64,000 nucleotides of DNA, from positions 41,593 through 105,592 of the forward strand of contig JBBQKG010000008.1 in NCBI GenBank assembly GCA_038326655.1. The letters run 5' to 3'. Shown piece after piece: positions 1-7,512 of the stretch; the stretch's first letter is position 1, and each line of letters opens with the position of its first letter. The translations under genes were made by a program, and so were the position numbers. The notes beneath the pieces were generated by a model. That model was not told the origin of the DNA. It saw nothing but the letters and a program-made list of their open reading frames with translations, and made no database searches. This DNA comes from JBBQKG01 sp038326655 (GTDB lineage: Bacteria > Actinomycetota > Thermoleophilia > Solirubrobacterales > JBBDJG01).

Positions 1-291
1 CCCGGCGACCAGCTCGTTCGGGATGAAGGTCTCGTGCACGCTCGACCACTCGTCGAATCCGGTGATCAGCGTGCGGCCGATGCCGGCCTGGTCGAGCAGC
101 GAGATCACCCGCTCCTCGCTCATGTCGAGCGCGCGCGCGGCTGTCCGGAATTCCTCCTTGCGCGCCTCGCGCTTGTAGAAGACGCGAAGGTAGCCGGCCA
201 TCTCGGCCGGGAAGTGCTCGGCGACGTGTTCCATCACCTCCGGCACGGGCACGATCGGGGCCCACATGTCGATCGCTCGGTCGCCGTTCAT
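1..291 (-). CDS. Amidohydrolase-family protein, N-terminal part (cut by window edge)
   Basis: The frame opens with ATG at 291 behind a strong AAGGAGG ribosome site and runs off the window, giving the first 97 residues. The visible part begins with an acidic segment mentioning no metal motif yet. It continues through a helical stretch (RVFYKREARKEEF) to a strand-like 'GIGRTLITGFDE', which resembles the early part of metal-dependent hydrolases of the amidohydrolase_2 (TIM-barrel) type. It lies 28 bp downstream of the PadR regulator gene on the same strand, so the two are probably co-transcribed. The catalytic half is outside the window, so the family call is tentative and the substrate is unknown. 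Confidence 0.5.
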   Translation of the reverse strand, partial: MNGDRAIDMWAPIVPVPEVMEHVAEHFPAEMAGYLRVFYKREARKEEFRTAARALDMSEERVISLLDQAGIGRTLITGFDEWSSVHETFIPNELVAG

Positions 292-319
292 CGGTCCTCC
301 TTCGTTCGTGTCGGCACGC

Positions 320-877
320 TCAGGCCGCCCGGGACGGACGGCGGGCGGCGTCGAGCTCCTGCGCAAGGCGCTTCAGCCAGCGCACCTTCTCCCGCTGCTG
401 CGCGATGCCGAGATCGAGCACCGCGATCCGGTACGGGTCGACTCCGCGCTCGACCATCCCTCGCCGGATCCGGTGGAAGTCGGCGAGCTTTCCCTCGCTC
501 GACTCGAGATGGCCCGACAGCTTGTCCGCCACGCTCGACGGCTCGAGCTTTCCGAAGAAGAGGCACTTGACCAGGAACTGATGTCCCACCATGAAGTCGT
601 AGCTGACTTCGTCCTCCTCCTCGACCGTGCCCTCGAGCCAGTCCGCAAACGCCCGGCGCCCCGCTTCGGTCGGGTGAAAGACACGCCGGTCCGGCGCCCC
701 GGCACGCCGCTCGACGCGGCCATTGATGAGGCCCTCGGCCTCCATCCGCTTGAGCATCGGGTACAGAACGCCGTCGTTGACTCGGCGATCCCGGGGGAGT
801 GCCGGAGAGAGCGCCCGTTTCAGCGCGTAGCCGTGCATCGGCTGGTCGACGAGGAACCCGAGCATTGCGTATTTCAT
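320..877 (-). CDS. PadR-family transcriptional regulator
   Basis: A 185-residue protein. Residues 1-85 form the PadR winged helix (MKYAMLGFL, then GYALKRAL, then DGVLYPMLKRMEAEGLI, with a wing around GAPDRRVFHPTEAG). Residues 95-180 form the C-terminal helical dimerisation region typical of PadR subfamily-1 proteins (Vir-type), ending in a basic tail. PadR proteins are usually repressors released by small phenolic or drug-like ligands. The promoter carries a perfect inverted repeat at 895-913, which suggests autorepression. The amidohydrolase gene follows 28 bp downstream and is probably in the same regulon. The start at 877 places the ATG about 10 nt after the putative -10 box. Confidence 0.9.
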   Translation of the reverse strand: MKYAMLGFLVDQPMHGYALKRALSPALPRDRRVNDGVLYPMLKRMEAEGLINGRVERRAGAPDRRVFHPTEAGRRAFADWLEGTVEEEDEVSYDFMVGHQFLVKCLFFGKLEPSSVADKLSGHLESSEGKLADFHRIRRGMVERGVDPYRIAVLDLGIAQQREKVRWLKRLAQELDAARRPSRAA

Positions 878-887
878 TCCTGCCTAG

Positions 888-913
888 CTTATAGGTACCT
901 AGTGACTAGGTAC
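888..913 (-). promoter_or_regulatory. PadR promoter with palindromic operator
   Basis: On the minus strand a TATAAG -10 element (893-888) lies 10 nt before the PadR start codon. Immediately upstream is GTACCTAG-TGA-CTAGGTAC (895-913), a perfect 8-bp inverted repeat with a 3-bp spacer. The palindrome TAGGTACCTA (892-901) overlaps it. This position just upstream of the -10 is where a repressor would block RNA polymerase. The 5' leader would be only a few nucleotides long. Confidence 0.65.
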
Positions 914-936
914 AGCGTGGAGCCATGAACGCAAAC

Positions 937-958
937 GGCCCTGGCGTCTGCCAGGGCC
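937..958 (-). terminator. Hairpin terminator after the basic H1-like gene
   Basis: A perfect 9-bp stem (GGCCCTGGC / GCCAGGGCC) with a 4-nt loop lies about 30 bp downstream of the stop codon at 988. On the minus strand it is followed by a short T-containing stretch (GTTTGC). The U-tract is poor, so termination efficiency is uncertain. Confidence 0.6.
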
Positions 959-987
959 GCATTGAGCTGATTTGCGTTGAGACTAGT

Positions 988-1503
988 TCAGCGCTTCTTC
1001 GCCGTCGCGCGCGAGCGCGGTGACGAGCTGCGGCTGCGCGATGAGGCGCTCCGGGTGCTGGCGGTCCGCCGTGTGCTGCCGGTCCGCCGGGCGCTGGTGG
1101 TCCGCCGGGCGCTGGTGCTCCTGCGTGCGGGGGCCTTCCGGGTGGTCGCCTTTGGCGACGCGCCGTCCTGCACGGCTTTCTCAAGCTGTTTGCCGAGATC
1201 TTGAGCCGTCTTGCGAGCCTTCTTCAAGTACTCCTCGATCTCCTTGATCATGCGGCGGGAGCTCGCGTCTGCCTTCGCGCGCGCCGTCTTGATCCGCTTT
1301 TCAGCGGCATCGAGAGATGTGTGGAATCCGCGAATCGTCGCGTTGCCGCCGGTCGAGCGGCGTGCGCTCGCGGTGCTCTTTCGCGCTGACGACGAACGGC
1401 CGCTCGCGCTGCGGCTTGTTGTGCTCTTGCGCGCTGTCGTCCGCTTCGCGCCTGTCTTCGAGGCGGTCCTGCGGGTTGCTGTTCTGCGAGCAGCTGGAGA
1501 CAT
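988..1503 (-). CDS. Histone H1-like Lys/Arg/Ser/Ala-rich protein
   Basis: A 171-residue protein with three parts. The N-terminal tail (about 1-55) is almost only A, R, T, S and K. The middle (about 58-115) is amphipathic and helical (FHTSLDAAEKRIKTARAK, then IKEIEEYLKKARKTAQDL) and likely coiled. The C-terminal tail (about 118-171) has repeated SARRT/STRRT units. This layout resembles bacterial H1/KAT-repeat DNA-binding proteins, and a role in nucleoid binding is an inference. The ATG at 1503 was chosen because GAGAGGAG lies just upstream; a TTG one codon earlier is less likely. The gene stands alone and ends in a hairpin terminator. Compositional bias makes family assignment weak. Confidence 0.75.
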   Translation of the reverse strand: MSPAARRTATRRTASKTGAKRTTARKSTTSRSASGRSSSARKSTASARRSTGGNATIRGFHTSLDAAEKRIKTARAKADASSRRMIKEIEEYLKKARKTAQDLGKQLEKAVQDGASPKATTRKAPARRSTSARRTTSARRTGSTRRTASTRSASSRSRSSSPRSRATAKKR

Positions 1504-1573
1504 CAAACTCCTCTCGCTAGGGGGACTGTGGTGAGGTTTATTTCATACGCCGGATGACAACGCAACCCATACA

Positions 1574-2908
1574 TCACGCAAGCAGGTCGAGTGCAAGCTC
1601 CCGGTAAAACCGTGACGCGAGCTCGACGTCCTCGATTGCGATGCGCTCGTCGGGCGCGTGGATGAGCGGCGCGGTGTCGAAGAACGACATCGCCCGCTGC
1701 GGAAAGAAGCCGTACGCGACGCATTCCGGAAACGCCTTCCGGAACCAATGGCTGTCGGTGAAGCCGGGCAGCACGATCGGCAGCAACGCGGCGCCTGCGT
1801 CGGTGCGCTCCGCGAAGTCGCCGAGCGCATCGGCGAGCGGGCCGCCGAACGGCGAGCTGTTGCCGACGATGTCTTCCGTGAACTCGAGGCGGTACTCCGT
1901 CTCGGCCTCGGACCCGATCAGCTCCGCGACGCGGTCGCGGACGTGCTCGGCGCCCAGGCCGGGGGGCACCCGGCAGTCGACCTGCACGGTGCAGCGCGAG
2001 GGAATCACGTTCTCCTTTCGCGACGCGCGGATCATGGTCGGCGAGATCGTCACGTGGAGGGTAGGCTCGAGCTGCGTTGCAAGACGCGGCTCGACGGCGC
2101 GAATCCGGTCGAGCGCGCCGGCGATGTCGGCGGCTTCCCCGACCAGGATCTCCAGCGGCGCTTTGCCCTCCGGATACTCGTCGAAGCCGGGCTGGCGGCC
2201 GTCGAGGCGGCCGAGCACGTCGACCATCCGCAGCAGCGCGTTGTCCCCGATGCGGGGCATCGAAGCATGGCCCGCGCGGCCCGCGGTCTCGAGGCGGAAG
2301 CGAAAGACGCCTTTCTCCCCCACCACGACCGTGTAGTACCGGCGGCCGTCGAAGTCGAGCACCTCACCTGCGCCTTCGTTCACGATCAGGTCGCAGCGCA
2401 CCTTCTCGGGGACCTGCTCGCAGAGCCACCTCGCGCCAATCGTCGCACCCGCCTCCTCGTCACAGGTGACGATCACGATCAGCTCTCCGCTTGCCGGTCG
2501 CCACCCCGAGCGCCCCAGCTCGCATGCCGCCGCGACCTCGCAGGCGACCTGGCCCTTCATGTCCAGTGCGCCTCGTCCCCAGACGAAGCCGTCCCGAACC
2601 TCGCCCGACCACGGGTCCACCGTCCATTCGGCGGGATCGGCGAGCACCGTGTCGACATGCCCCTGCAGGCAAAGACGCGGTCCGTCGGAGCGGCCGGGCA
2701 ACCGCGCGATCAGGTTCGGGCGATCGGGCTCGACACCGATCAGCTCACAGTCGAAGCCCGCTCCTTCGAGCTCAGCGCGCAGCAGCTCCTGGGCGACGCG
2801 CTCGTTCCCGGGCGGGTTGACGGTGTTGTGCTGGATCAGCCGCCGCAGCAGCGACGTTGCATCTTGCGCGAGCGCCACGAGTTGCCTCCCCGCGCCATCA
2901 TCGCGCAT
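1574..2908 (-). CDS. M20-family metallopeptidase (ArgE/DapE/ACY1 type)
   Basis: A 444-residue zinc hydrolase that should cleave an amide or peptide bond of an N-acylated amino acid or small peptide. The metal and catalytic residues are in place: H84 and D86 in QGHVDTV, D116 in GRGALDMKG, and E151/E152 in TCDEEAGA. The dimerisation (lid) domain contains GRAGHAS, and the C-terminal part contains 'PGFTDSHWFR' and a late His (PLIHAPDE). Its 5' end overlaps the upstream membrane-protein gene by 11 bp, so the two are likely translated from one message. The exact substrate cannot be told from sequence. A second, more ArgE/DapE-like M20 gene lies at 58.2-59.3 kb. Confidence 0.9.
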   Translation of the reverse strand: MRDDGAGRQLVALAQDATSLLRRLIQHNTVNPPGNERVAQELLRAELEGAGFDCELIGVEPDRPNLIARLPGRSDGPRLCLQGHVDTVLADPAEWTVDPWSGEVRDGFVWGRGALDMKGQVACEVAAACELGRSGWRPASGELIVIVTCDEEAGATIGARWLCEQVPEKVRCDLIVNEGAGEVLDFDGRRYYTVVVGEKGVFRFRLETAGRAGHASMPRIGDNALLRMVDVLGRLDGRQPGFDEYPEGKAPLEILVGEAADIAGALDRIRAVEPRLATQLEPTLHVTISPTMIRASRKENVIPSRCTVQVDCRVPPGLGAEHVRDRVAELIGSEAETEYRLEFTEDIVGNSSPFGGPLADALGDFAERTDAGAALLPIVLPGFTDSHWFRKAFPECVAYGFFPQRAMSFFDTAPLIHAPDERIAIEDVELASRFYRELALDLLA

Positions 2909-3587
2909 CTGCCCGGACAGGCGCTTCCGCAGTGCGCAGCAGCGACGCGCTCACCGCGAGCACCCAGGCGACCCAGGCGAGTAGCACGGCCAGGGCGACG
3001 GCGCCGGTCGGCGAGAAGTCCCCGGACTCGACGAAGACTGCGCATCCCGCCACCAGCCATGCCGGAACGAGCAGCAAGCCGAGCCACGTCACCGGAGCCG
3101 GCAGCAGCGACGTTCGGTGGGCCACGATCGCGGTGGCGCCGGTGAGCGCCGCCAGCGGGAAGGCGACGAGCGCGCCCGAGATCGCCTGCGCGTCATAGAG
3201 GGCGCGGATCACGTATTGATCGGCTTCCGCGGCGATGCGCGTGGCCAGCACGTCGTTTGCGACCGTGCCCCAGAGCGCGAGCGCAAGGGCGAGCGCGCCG
3301 GCGCCCGTGACGATTCCAGAGACGCGCCCGGCACCTCCCTCCGCACGCGCGAGAGCAGCGCGAAGGCTCCCGAGGAACCAGAGGAAGAAGAATGCCGCAA
3401 GCCCGGTGAGGTATGCGTTTGCCTGAAACCCGGAAGCATGGTCGACGTAGAACGCCTTGATGTCGCCGGCCGGGTCGTTGAGCGCCGGCGGCGAAGCAGG
3501 CACGACCACGAACGACGCGATCAGGAACGCCACGAACGCAAAGCCTGACGCCGCGCCGACCCGCTCCCACATCGCTGCTCGGTTCAC
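2898..3587 (-). CDS. Multi-pass membrane protein of unknown function
   Basis: About 229 residues with roughly six hydrophobic segments (near GFAFVAFLIASFVVV, LTGLAAFFFLWFLG, GIVTGAGALALALAL, ALVAFPLAALTG, WLGLLLVPAWLVAG and VALAVLLAWVAWVLA). It resembles DUF4386-like actinobacterial membrane proteins, but I do not recognise a specific family. I chose the GTG at 3587 because GAAGGGAG precedes it; an upstream GTG at 3638 in the same frame has no such site. The gene is divergent from arsR and overlaps the M20 peptidase gene by 11 bp. No catalytic motif is visible. Confidence 0.7.
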   Translation of the reverse strand: MNRAAMWERVGAASGFAFVAFLIASFVVVPASPPALNDPAGDIKAFYVDHASGFQANAYLTGLAAFFFLWFLGSLRAALARAEGGAGRVSGIVTGAGALALALALWGTVANDVLATRIAAEADQYVIRALYDAQAISGALVAFPLAALTGATAIVAHRTSLLPAPVTWLGLLLVPAWLVAGCAVFVESGDFSPTGAVALAVLLAWVAWVLAVSASLLRTAEAPVRADAR

Positions 3588-3659
3588 CGCTCTCCCTTCG
3601 CTGGCAGCAGTTACCGGGGGGATGCTGTCACCCCCCACCGACGGAAGCGAAAGGTCTAC

Positions 3660-3698
3660 ATTGACGTCTATCGATTCACTCTGCTAGTAATTAGATTG
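3660..3698 (+). promoter_or_regulatory. arsR promoter with ArsR-type operator, leaderless start
   Basis: TTGACG (3661-3666) and TAGTAA (3685-3690) with an 18-bp spacer form a plausible promoter. ATTGACGTCTATCGAT (3660-3675) is an imperfect inverted repeat with ATTGA/TCGAT arms, like operators of actinobacterial ArsR/SmtB repressors, and it overlaps the -35. The -10 ends 8 bp before the ATG at 3699, which suggests a leaderless message with autorepression. Confidence 0.6.
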
Positions 3699-4052
3699 AT
3701 GAGCGTCGACCTAACACTTGCGCCAAAGCAGAAGCGGCCGCCAGGCGAGCCGTGCTGCGAGCCGCTCGTGCACCCCTCCGTATCGCCCGCAGAGGCGCGC
3801 CGGCTGGGGGCTGTTGCGAAGGCGCTCGCGGACCCGATCCGCGTTCAGCTCGTCGATGTCCTGCGGCGTCACCCCGGCAAGGTGTGCGTGTGCGAGCTCA
3901 CGCCGCTGTTCGAAGTCGCCCAGCCCACCGTCTCGCACCACCTGAAGGTGCTGCGCGAGGCCGGCCTCGTGGGAGTCGAGCGAAAAGGGCTCTGGGCCTA
4001 CTACTACGTGAATCCCGAAGCGACAAAGGAGCTCCAGCAATGGCTGAGATGA
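3699..4052 (+). CDS. arsR: ArsR/SmtB-family metalloregulator
   Basis: A 117-residue winged-helix repressor. The HTH core runs from about residue 30 to 100 (LAKALADPIRVQLVDVL, PTVSHHLKVLREAGLV, then the wing RKGLWAYYYV). The alpha-3 region carries VCVCELTPLF, the CxC form of the ELCVC-type motif that binds As(III)/Sb(III) in classical ArsR proteins. Another CC pair (EPCCEPL) sits near the N-terminus. It should repress the ars genes downstream until trivalent arsenic binds. The ATG at 3699 is preferred over the adjacent TTG at 3696 because it fits a leaderless promoter. The next gene overlaps its end. Confidence 0.93.
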   Translation: MSVDLTLAPKQKRPPGEPCCEPLVHPSVSPAEARRLGAVAKALADPIRVQLVDVLRRHPGKVCVCELTPLFEVAQPTVSHHLKVLREAGLVGVERKGLWAYYYVNPEATKELQQWLR

Positions 4053-4456
4053 AGCCTCACCTCGCAATCACGGTGTCGGACGTGGACCGGTCCGTACCGT
4101 TCTACCGTGCCCTCCTCGACCACGATCCCGCCAAGCTGAGGCCCGGCTATGCAAAGTTCGAGCCGGCCAACCCGCCGATCGTGCTGACGCTGATCGAGGG
4201 GAAGCGCGGCGACGAGCTGGGCGCCTTCAACCACGGCGGCATCAAGGTGACCTCGACCGACGCCGTGCTCGCGACCCGGCTGCGACTCCAGGAGGCCGGC
4301 CTGGCGACCTTCGACGAGATGGACACCGAGTGCTGCTACGCGCGCCAGGACAAGATCTGGGTTCGCGACCCCGACGGCACGCCATGGGAGGTCTTCACCG
4401 TCCTCGAGGACGTGGAACACGAAACCCGCCGGCCGGCCGGCGCCTGCTGCGCATGA
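4040..4456 (+). CDS. arsI: ArsI/CadI-family VOC protein (putative C-As lyase)
   Basis: A 138-residue single vicinal-oxygen-chelate fold protein. Metal ligands typical of the family are visible: H8 (MKPHLAIT), H65 (FNHGGIKV) and E117 (GTPWEVFT). The hallmark vicinal cysteine pair is C98-C99 (TECCYARQDKIWV), and another CC pair lies at the extreme C-terminus (GACCA). In characterised ArsI enzymes this architecture cleaves the carbon-arsenic bond of trivalent organoarsenicals; close relatives are annotated cadmium-induced CadI. Translation can start at 4040 or at 4049, and both overlap the arsR stop, so the genes are translationally coupled. The ars context favours arsenic over cadmium. Confidence 0.88.
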   Translation: MAEMKPHLAITVSDVDRSVPFYRALLDHDPAKLRPGYAKFEPANPPIVLTLIEGKRGDELGAFNHGGIKVTSTDAVLATRLRLQEAGLATFDEMDTECCYARQDKIWVRDPDGTPWEVFTVLEDVEHETRRPAGACCA

Positions 4457-5294
4457 GCGCCGCGACCGCCCACGGCAGGCTGCGACGCCCCAGGAGCTGT
4501 ACGAGGACTGGGAGCGCGCCCACTGGGCCGCGCAGGACGTCGAGCTCGAGCGTGACCGGGCGGACTGGGAGGCGCTCGACGAGCGCGAGCGCTCGCTCCT
4601 CTACTGGGTGCTGAGCTCGCTGATCGTTGCCGAGGAGCGGATCTCGACCCAGTTCTGCGGCCTCGTGCTGGCCCAGGACGACGAGGAGGAGGGCAGCTAC
4701 CTCTCGACGCAGCTCGTCGACGAGGTGCGCCACATGCAGTTCTACGCTCGCTTCCAGAACGAGGTGATCGCCGACCCAGCCGCGATCGGGTCTCATGTCG
4801 GGCGGGCGCGCGAGGTACTCGGTGAGCCGTTCGAAAAGGTCTTCGACGAGGCGCTCGTGGACGCTCACGAGCGCCTTTGCCGCGAGCCGCGAAACCGCGC
4901 GGCGAAAGTCGACTTCGTGACGATCTACCACATGGTGATCGAGGGCACGTTGGGACTCACCGCGTCGCAGTTCCTGCTCGACTTCCTCGGCCGACGCGGA
5001 ATCCTGCCGGGGTTCGTGGAGGGCTACGGCCGGATCTCCGCCGACGAGCAGCGCCACATCGCCTACGGCACCGAGTTCCTGCAGCGTGCAGTGCGCGACG
5101 ACGCATCGATCGCGCTGGTGGTCCGGGAACGGCTCGTCGACCTGCTGCCGGCGGTCGCGCAGTCGGTCTCTCCCCCGAGTGAGGGTGCCTGGGACGTGCT
5201 GGGCGTCGAGGACGGCGCGCTCGCCGAGTTCGGGCTGAACGCGCTCACGCGGCGGCTGAAGATCGTCGGCGTCTCACTCGAGCAGCCCGTGTGA
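4453..5294 (+). CDS. R2-like ligand-binding oxidase-type ferritin-fold protein (5' end frameshifted)
   Basis: Homologous coding sequence runs from about 4482 to 5294 (PQELYEDWERAHW onward), but that frame has no ATG/GTG/TTG until 4608, inside helix 1. An ATG at 4453 overlaps the arsI stop and would supply the missing dozen residues, but it is one base out of frame. The metal site of the R2/R2lox superfamily is complete: E at 4632 (AEERI), E4722 and H4731 (DEVRH), E4941 (VIEG), E5046 and H5055 (DEQRH). A Tyr five residues before the third ligand (YHMVIE) matches the Tyr that forms the Tyr-Val ether cross-link in R2lox. An Ile occupies the Val position. No RNR large subunit is nearby, so an oxidase role is likelier than nucleotide reduction. 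Confidence 0.8.
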
Positions 5295-5319
5295 GCGCAC
5301 CACGGCCACGGGAGGCCTG

Positions 5320-5721
5320 ATGGCGCACGTGCTCTTCGTCTGCTTGCACAACGCCGGCCGCTCGCAGATGAGCGAGGCGCTCTTCACGCGGGCGGCGGCC
5401 GGCCGCCACGAGGCGCGCTCGGCCGGCACCAAGCCCGGCGACCGTGTGCATCCCGAGGTGGTGGCCGCGATGCGCGAGCTCGGCATCGACCTTGCCGACC
5501 GGCATCCCCGGGGCCTCACCACCGAGCTCGCGGAGTGGGCTGACGTGATCGTGACGATGGGATGCGGCGACGAATGCCCGTACATCCCGGGCAAGCGCTA
5601 CCTCGACTGGGACCTGCCTGATCCGAGGCGGCTGCCGGTCGAGCACGTTCGCGTGATCCGGGACGAGATCGCCGACCGCGTGCAGGCGCTCGCGGACGAG
5701 CTCGGGACTTCGCCTGCCTAG
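5320..5721 (+). CDS. arsC: Arsenate reductase, LMW-phosphatase fold
   Basis: A 133-residue protein with the low-molecular-weight tyrosine phosphatase P-loop CX5R at residues 8-14 (CLHNAGRS). Two more cysteines, C82 and C86, lie in GCGDECPYIPG, where thiol-coupled arsenate reductases of this family relay the disulfide. It should reduce arsenate to arsenite with thioredoxin or, in actinobacteria, mycothiol/mycoredoxin. It follows the R2-like gene by 25 bp and closes the operon. Its last four bases overlap the end of the convergent alcohol dehydrogenase gene. No arsenite exporter gene lies in this operon. Confidence 0.92.
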   Translation: MAHVLFVCLHNAGRSQMSEALFTRAAAGRHEARSAGTKPGDRVHPEVVAAMRELGIDLADRHPRGLTTELAEWADVIVTMGCGDECPYIPGKRYLDWDLPDPRRLPVEHVRVIRDEIADRVQALADELGTSPA

Positions 5722-6752
5722 GGTGACAGCACGATTTTGAGGGCTTCCCTGTTCGCGTAGGCCGCGTAGGCCTCGGGCGCGTCGTCGAGCGTCATGTGAC
5801 GGCTCACGAGCGGCGTCGGGTCGAGCACGCCCGCGGCCATCATGCCGAGCACGGCGTCGACGTGGGCGATCACGTTGGCGCGTCCGGAGCGCAGCGAGAG
5901 CGCCTTGATCCAGATGATCCCCATGTGCACCTCGACGCGCTCGGCGTAGACGCCGATCGCGGAGATGGTGCCGGCCTTGCGCGTCATCCGGGCCGCCATC
6001 TCCAGTACCTCGGGGTGGCCGACCGCGTCCACGCAGACGTCAGCGCCTCGGTTCTCGCTGGCCTCGTTCACCGCCGCGCGGGGGTTCTCCTCGGTCAGGT
6101 GGACGGCCTCGGCGCCGAACCCCCGCGCCACCTCCAGCCGATCGGCGACGGTGTCGATCGCCACCACGCGAGCGGCGCCCGCCGCCCTTGCGACCTGCAC
6201 CGCGCACAGGCCGACGGGGCCAAGCCCGAGCACCGCGACGACGTCGCCCGGCCGCACCCCCGCTTCCACGACCGCGTGGTAGCCGGTTCCCATGACGTCG
6301 CCGGCGAAGAGCGCGACGTCGTCGGAGATTCCCTCGGGCACCCGCCGCAGCGTGAGGTTGGCGCGCGGGACCAGCACCTGCTCGGCCTGCGCGCCCTGCA
6401 GCGATCCGAGCGTCGCACCGTGCCCGAACACGCGTGCCTCTTCGCAGGCGTGGTACGCGCCCCGCATGCAGAAGAAGCACGACCCGCAGGCGGTATGGAA
6501 GCAGCCGAGCACACGGTCGCCGGTGCTCACCCGTGTGACCGCGTCGCCCACCGCGAGCACCGTGCCGACGAACTCATGCCCGATCACGAATCCGGGCTCT
6601 ACCTTCACGCGGCCGTGGTAGATGTGGAGGTCCGAGCCGCAGATGCCGGTTGCCTCGACACGCACGATTGCGTCGTCGAGCGCGATCAGCTCCGGCTCGG
6701 GGCGGTCCTCCAGCGCGACGCGGCCGGGCTCCTGGAACGTGACCGCGCGCAA
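5718..6752 (-). CDS. Zinc-dependent medium-chain alcohol dehydrogenase
   Basis: A 344-residue MDR enzyme. The catalytic zinc site has C38 (GICGSD) and H59-E60 (GHEF). The structural zinc lobe is C89, C92, C95 and C103 (CGSCFFC..GAYHAC). The cofactor fold has VLGLGPVGLCAV, with an acidic residue after the second strand (AIDTVADR) that favours NAD(H). It is closest in look to glutathione-independent formaldehyde/threonine-dehydrogenase-like MDRs; the substrate is unassigned. It follows the SDR gene with one base between them, as the third gene of an epimerase-SDR-ADH run, so a common catabolic or redox pathway is likely. Confidence 0.9.
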   Translation of the reverse strand: MRAVTFQEPGRVALEDRPEPELIALDDAIVRVEATGICGSDLHIYHGRVKVEPGFVIGHEFVGTVLAVGDAVTRVSTGDRVLGCFHTACGSCFFCMRGAYHACEEARVFGHGATLGSLQGAQAEQVLVPRANLTLRRVPEGISDDVALFAGDVMGTGYHAVVEAGVRPGDVVAVLGLGPVGLCAVQVARAAGAARVVAIDTVADRLEVARGFGAEAVHLTEENPRAAVNEASENRGADVCVDAVGHPEVLEMAARMTRKAGTISAIGVYAERVEVHMGIIWIKALSLRSGRANVIAHVDAVLGMMAAGVLDPTPLVSRHMTLDDAPEAYAAYANREALKIVLSP

Positions 6753-6753
6753 G

Positions 6754-7512
6754 TCAGCGTCGCTGTCCGGCGGGCCGCACGAGGACCTCGTTCACGGCGA
6801 CACGATCCGGCGACGCGACCGCGTAGAGGATTGCCTGTGCGATGTCGCCCGCCTCGAGCGGCTCCCCGATCTCCTTGCGCATGTTGTCGATTGCGTCCAC
6901 CACCATTGGGTGGGTGTTGTGACCCTGGAGCTCGGTCGTGACGAACCCGGGCTCGACCACCGTGACCTTCACGTTCGCGGCGGCGACCTCCTGGCGCAAC
7001 GCCTCCGAGAACGCGTTCACGCCGAACTTGGTGAGGTTGTAAACGGCGGACCCGAAGTTAGCGAAGCGGCCGGCGACCGAGGAGATGTTCACGATCTGGC
7101 CGCTGCCCTGCTCCCCCATGATCGGCAGCGTGGCGTGCGTGCAGTACAGGAGCCCGAGGAGGTTCACCTCGATCATCTGCCGCCACTCGCTCGTGTCTGC
7201 GCCGATCACCGGGCCGAGCAACATCACGCCGGCGTTGTTCACGAGGATGTCGAGCCTGCCGAGCTGCTCCTTCGTCTCCCGGATGAAACGGTTTGCCTGC
7301 TCCTCGTCGGTGACGTCGGTCTCGATCGCGATCGCCTTGCCGCCGGCGTCGGCGATGCGCTTGGCGAGCTGCTCGATGCGCTCCGAGCGCCGTGCTGCAA
7401 GGGACACCGCAGCGCCCGCCTCCGCCAACGTGAGCGCGGTCGCCTCGCCGATTCCGGAAGATGCGCCCGTGATTGCGGCCACCTTCCCCGAGAGATCGGT
7501 GGTTCCGTTCAT
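6754..7512 (-). CDS. Short-chain dehydrogenase/reductase
   Basis: A 252-residue classical SDR. It has TGASSGIG (15-22) for the nucleotide, NNAG (92-95), and the active-site Ser (NISSVAG, about 145), Tyr158 and Lys162 (YNLTK). An Arg pair after strand 2 (AARRSER) suggests NADP(H) preference. It oxidises or reduces an alcohol/ketone of unknown identity. Its start overlaps the upstream epimerase gene by 4 bp and the ADH gene follows after one base, so all three are translated from one message. Confidence 0.92.
   Translation of the reverse strand: MNGTTDLSGKVAAITGASSGIGEATALTLAEAGAAVSLAARRSERIEQLAKRIADAGGKAIAIETDVTDEEQANRFIRETKEQLGRLDILVNNAGVMLLGPVIGADTSEWRQMIEVNLLGLLYCTHATLPIMGEQGSGQIVNISSVAGRFANFGSAVYNLTKFGVNAFSEALRQEVAAANVKVTVVEPGFVTTELQGHNTHPMVVDAIDNMRKEIGEPLEAGDIAQAILYAVASPDRVAVNEVLVRPAGQRR

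Noticed and set aside
1658..3145. Long plus-strand open frame opposite the M20 gene
   Set aside because: Composed of Arg/Ala/Pro/His-rich low-complexity sequence typical of GC-rich shadow frames; the minus strand carries a clear M20 enzyme.
4330..4614. Separate small ORF in the frame of ATG 4453
   Set aside because: Its product is Arg/Ser/Thr low-complexity after the first dozen codons and it overlaps the conserved R2-like frame, so the ATG is better read as the displaced start of that gene.
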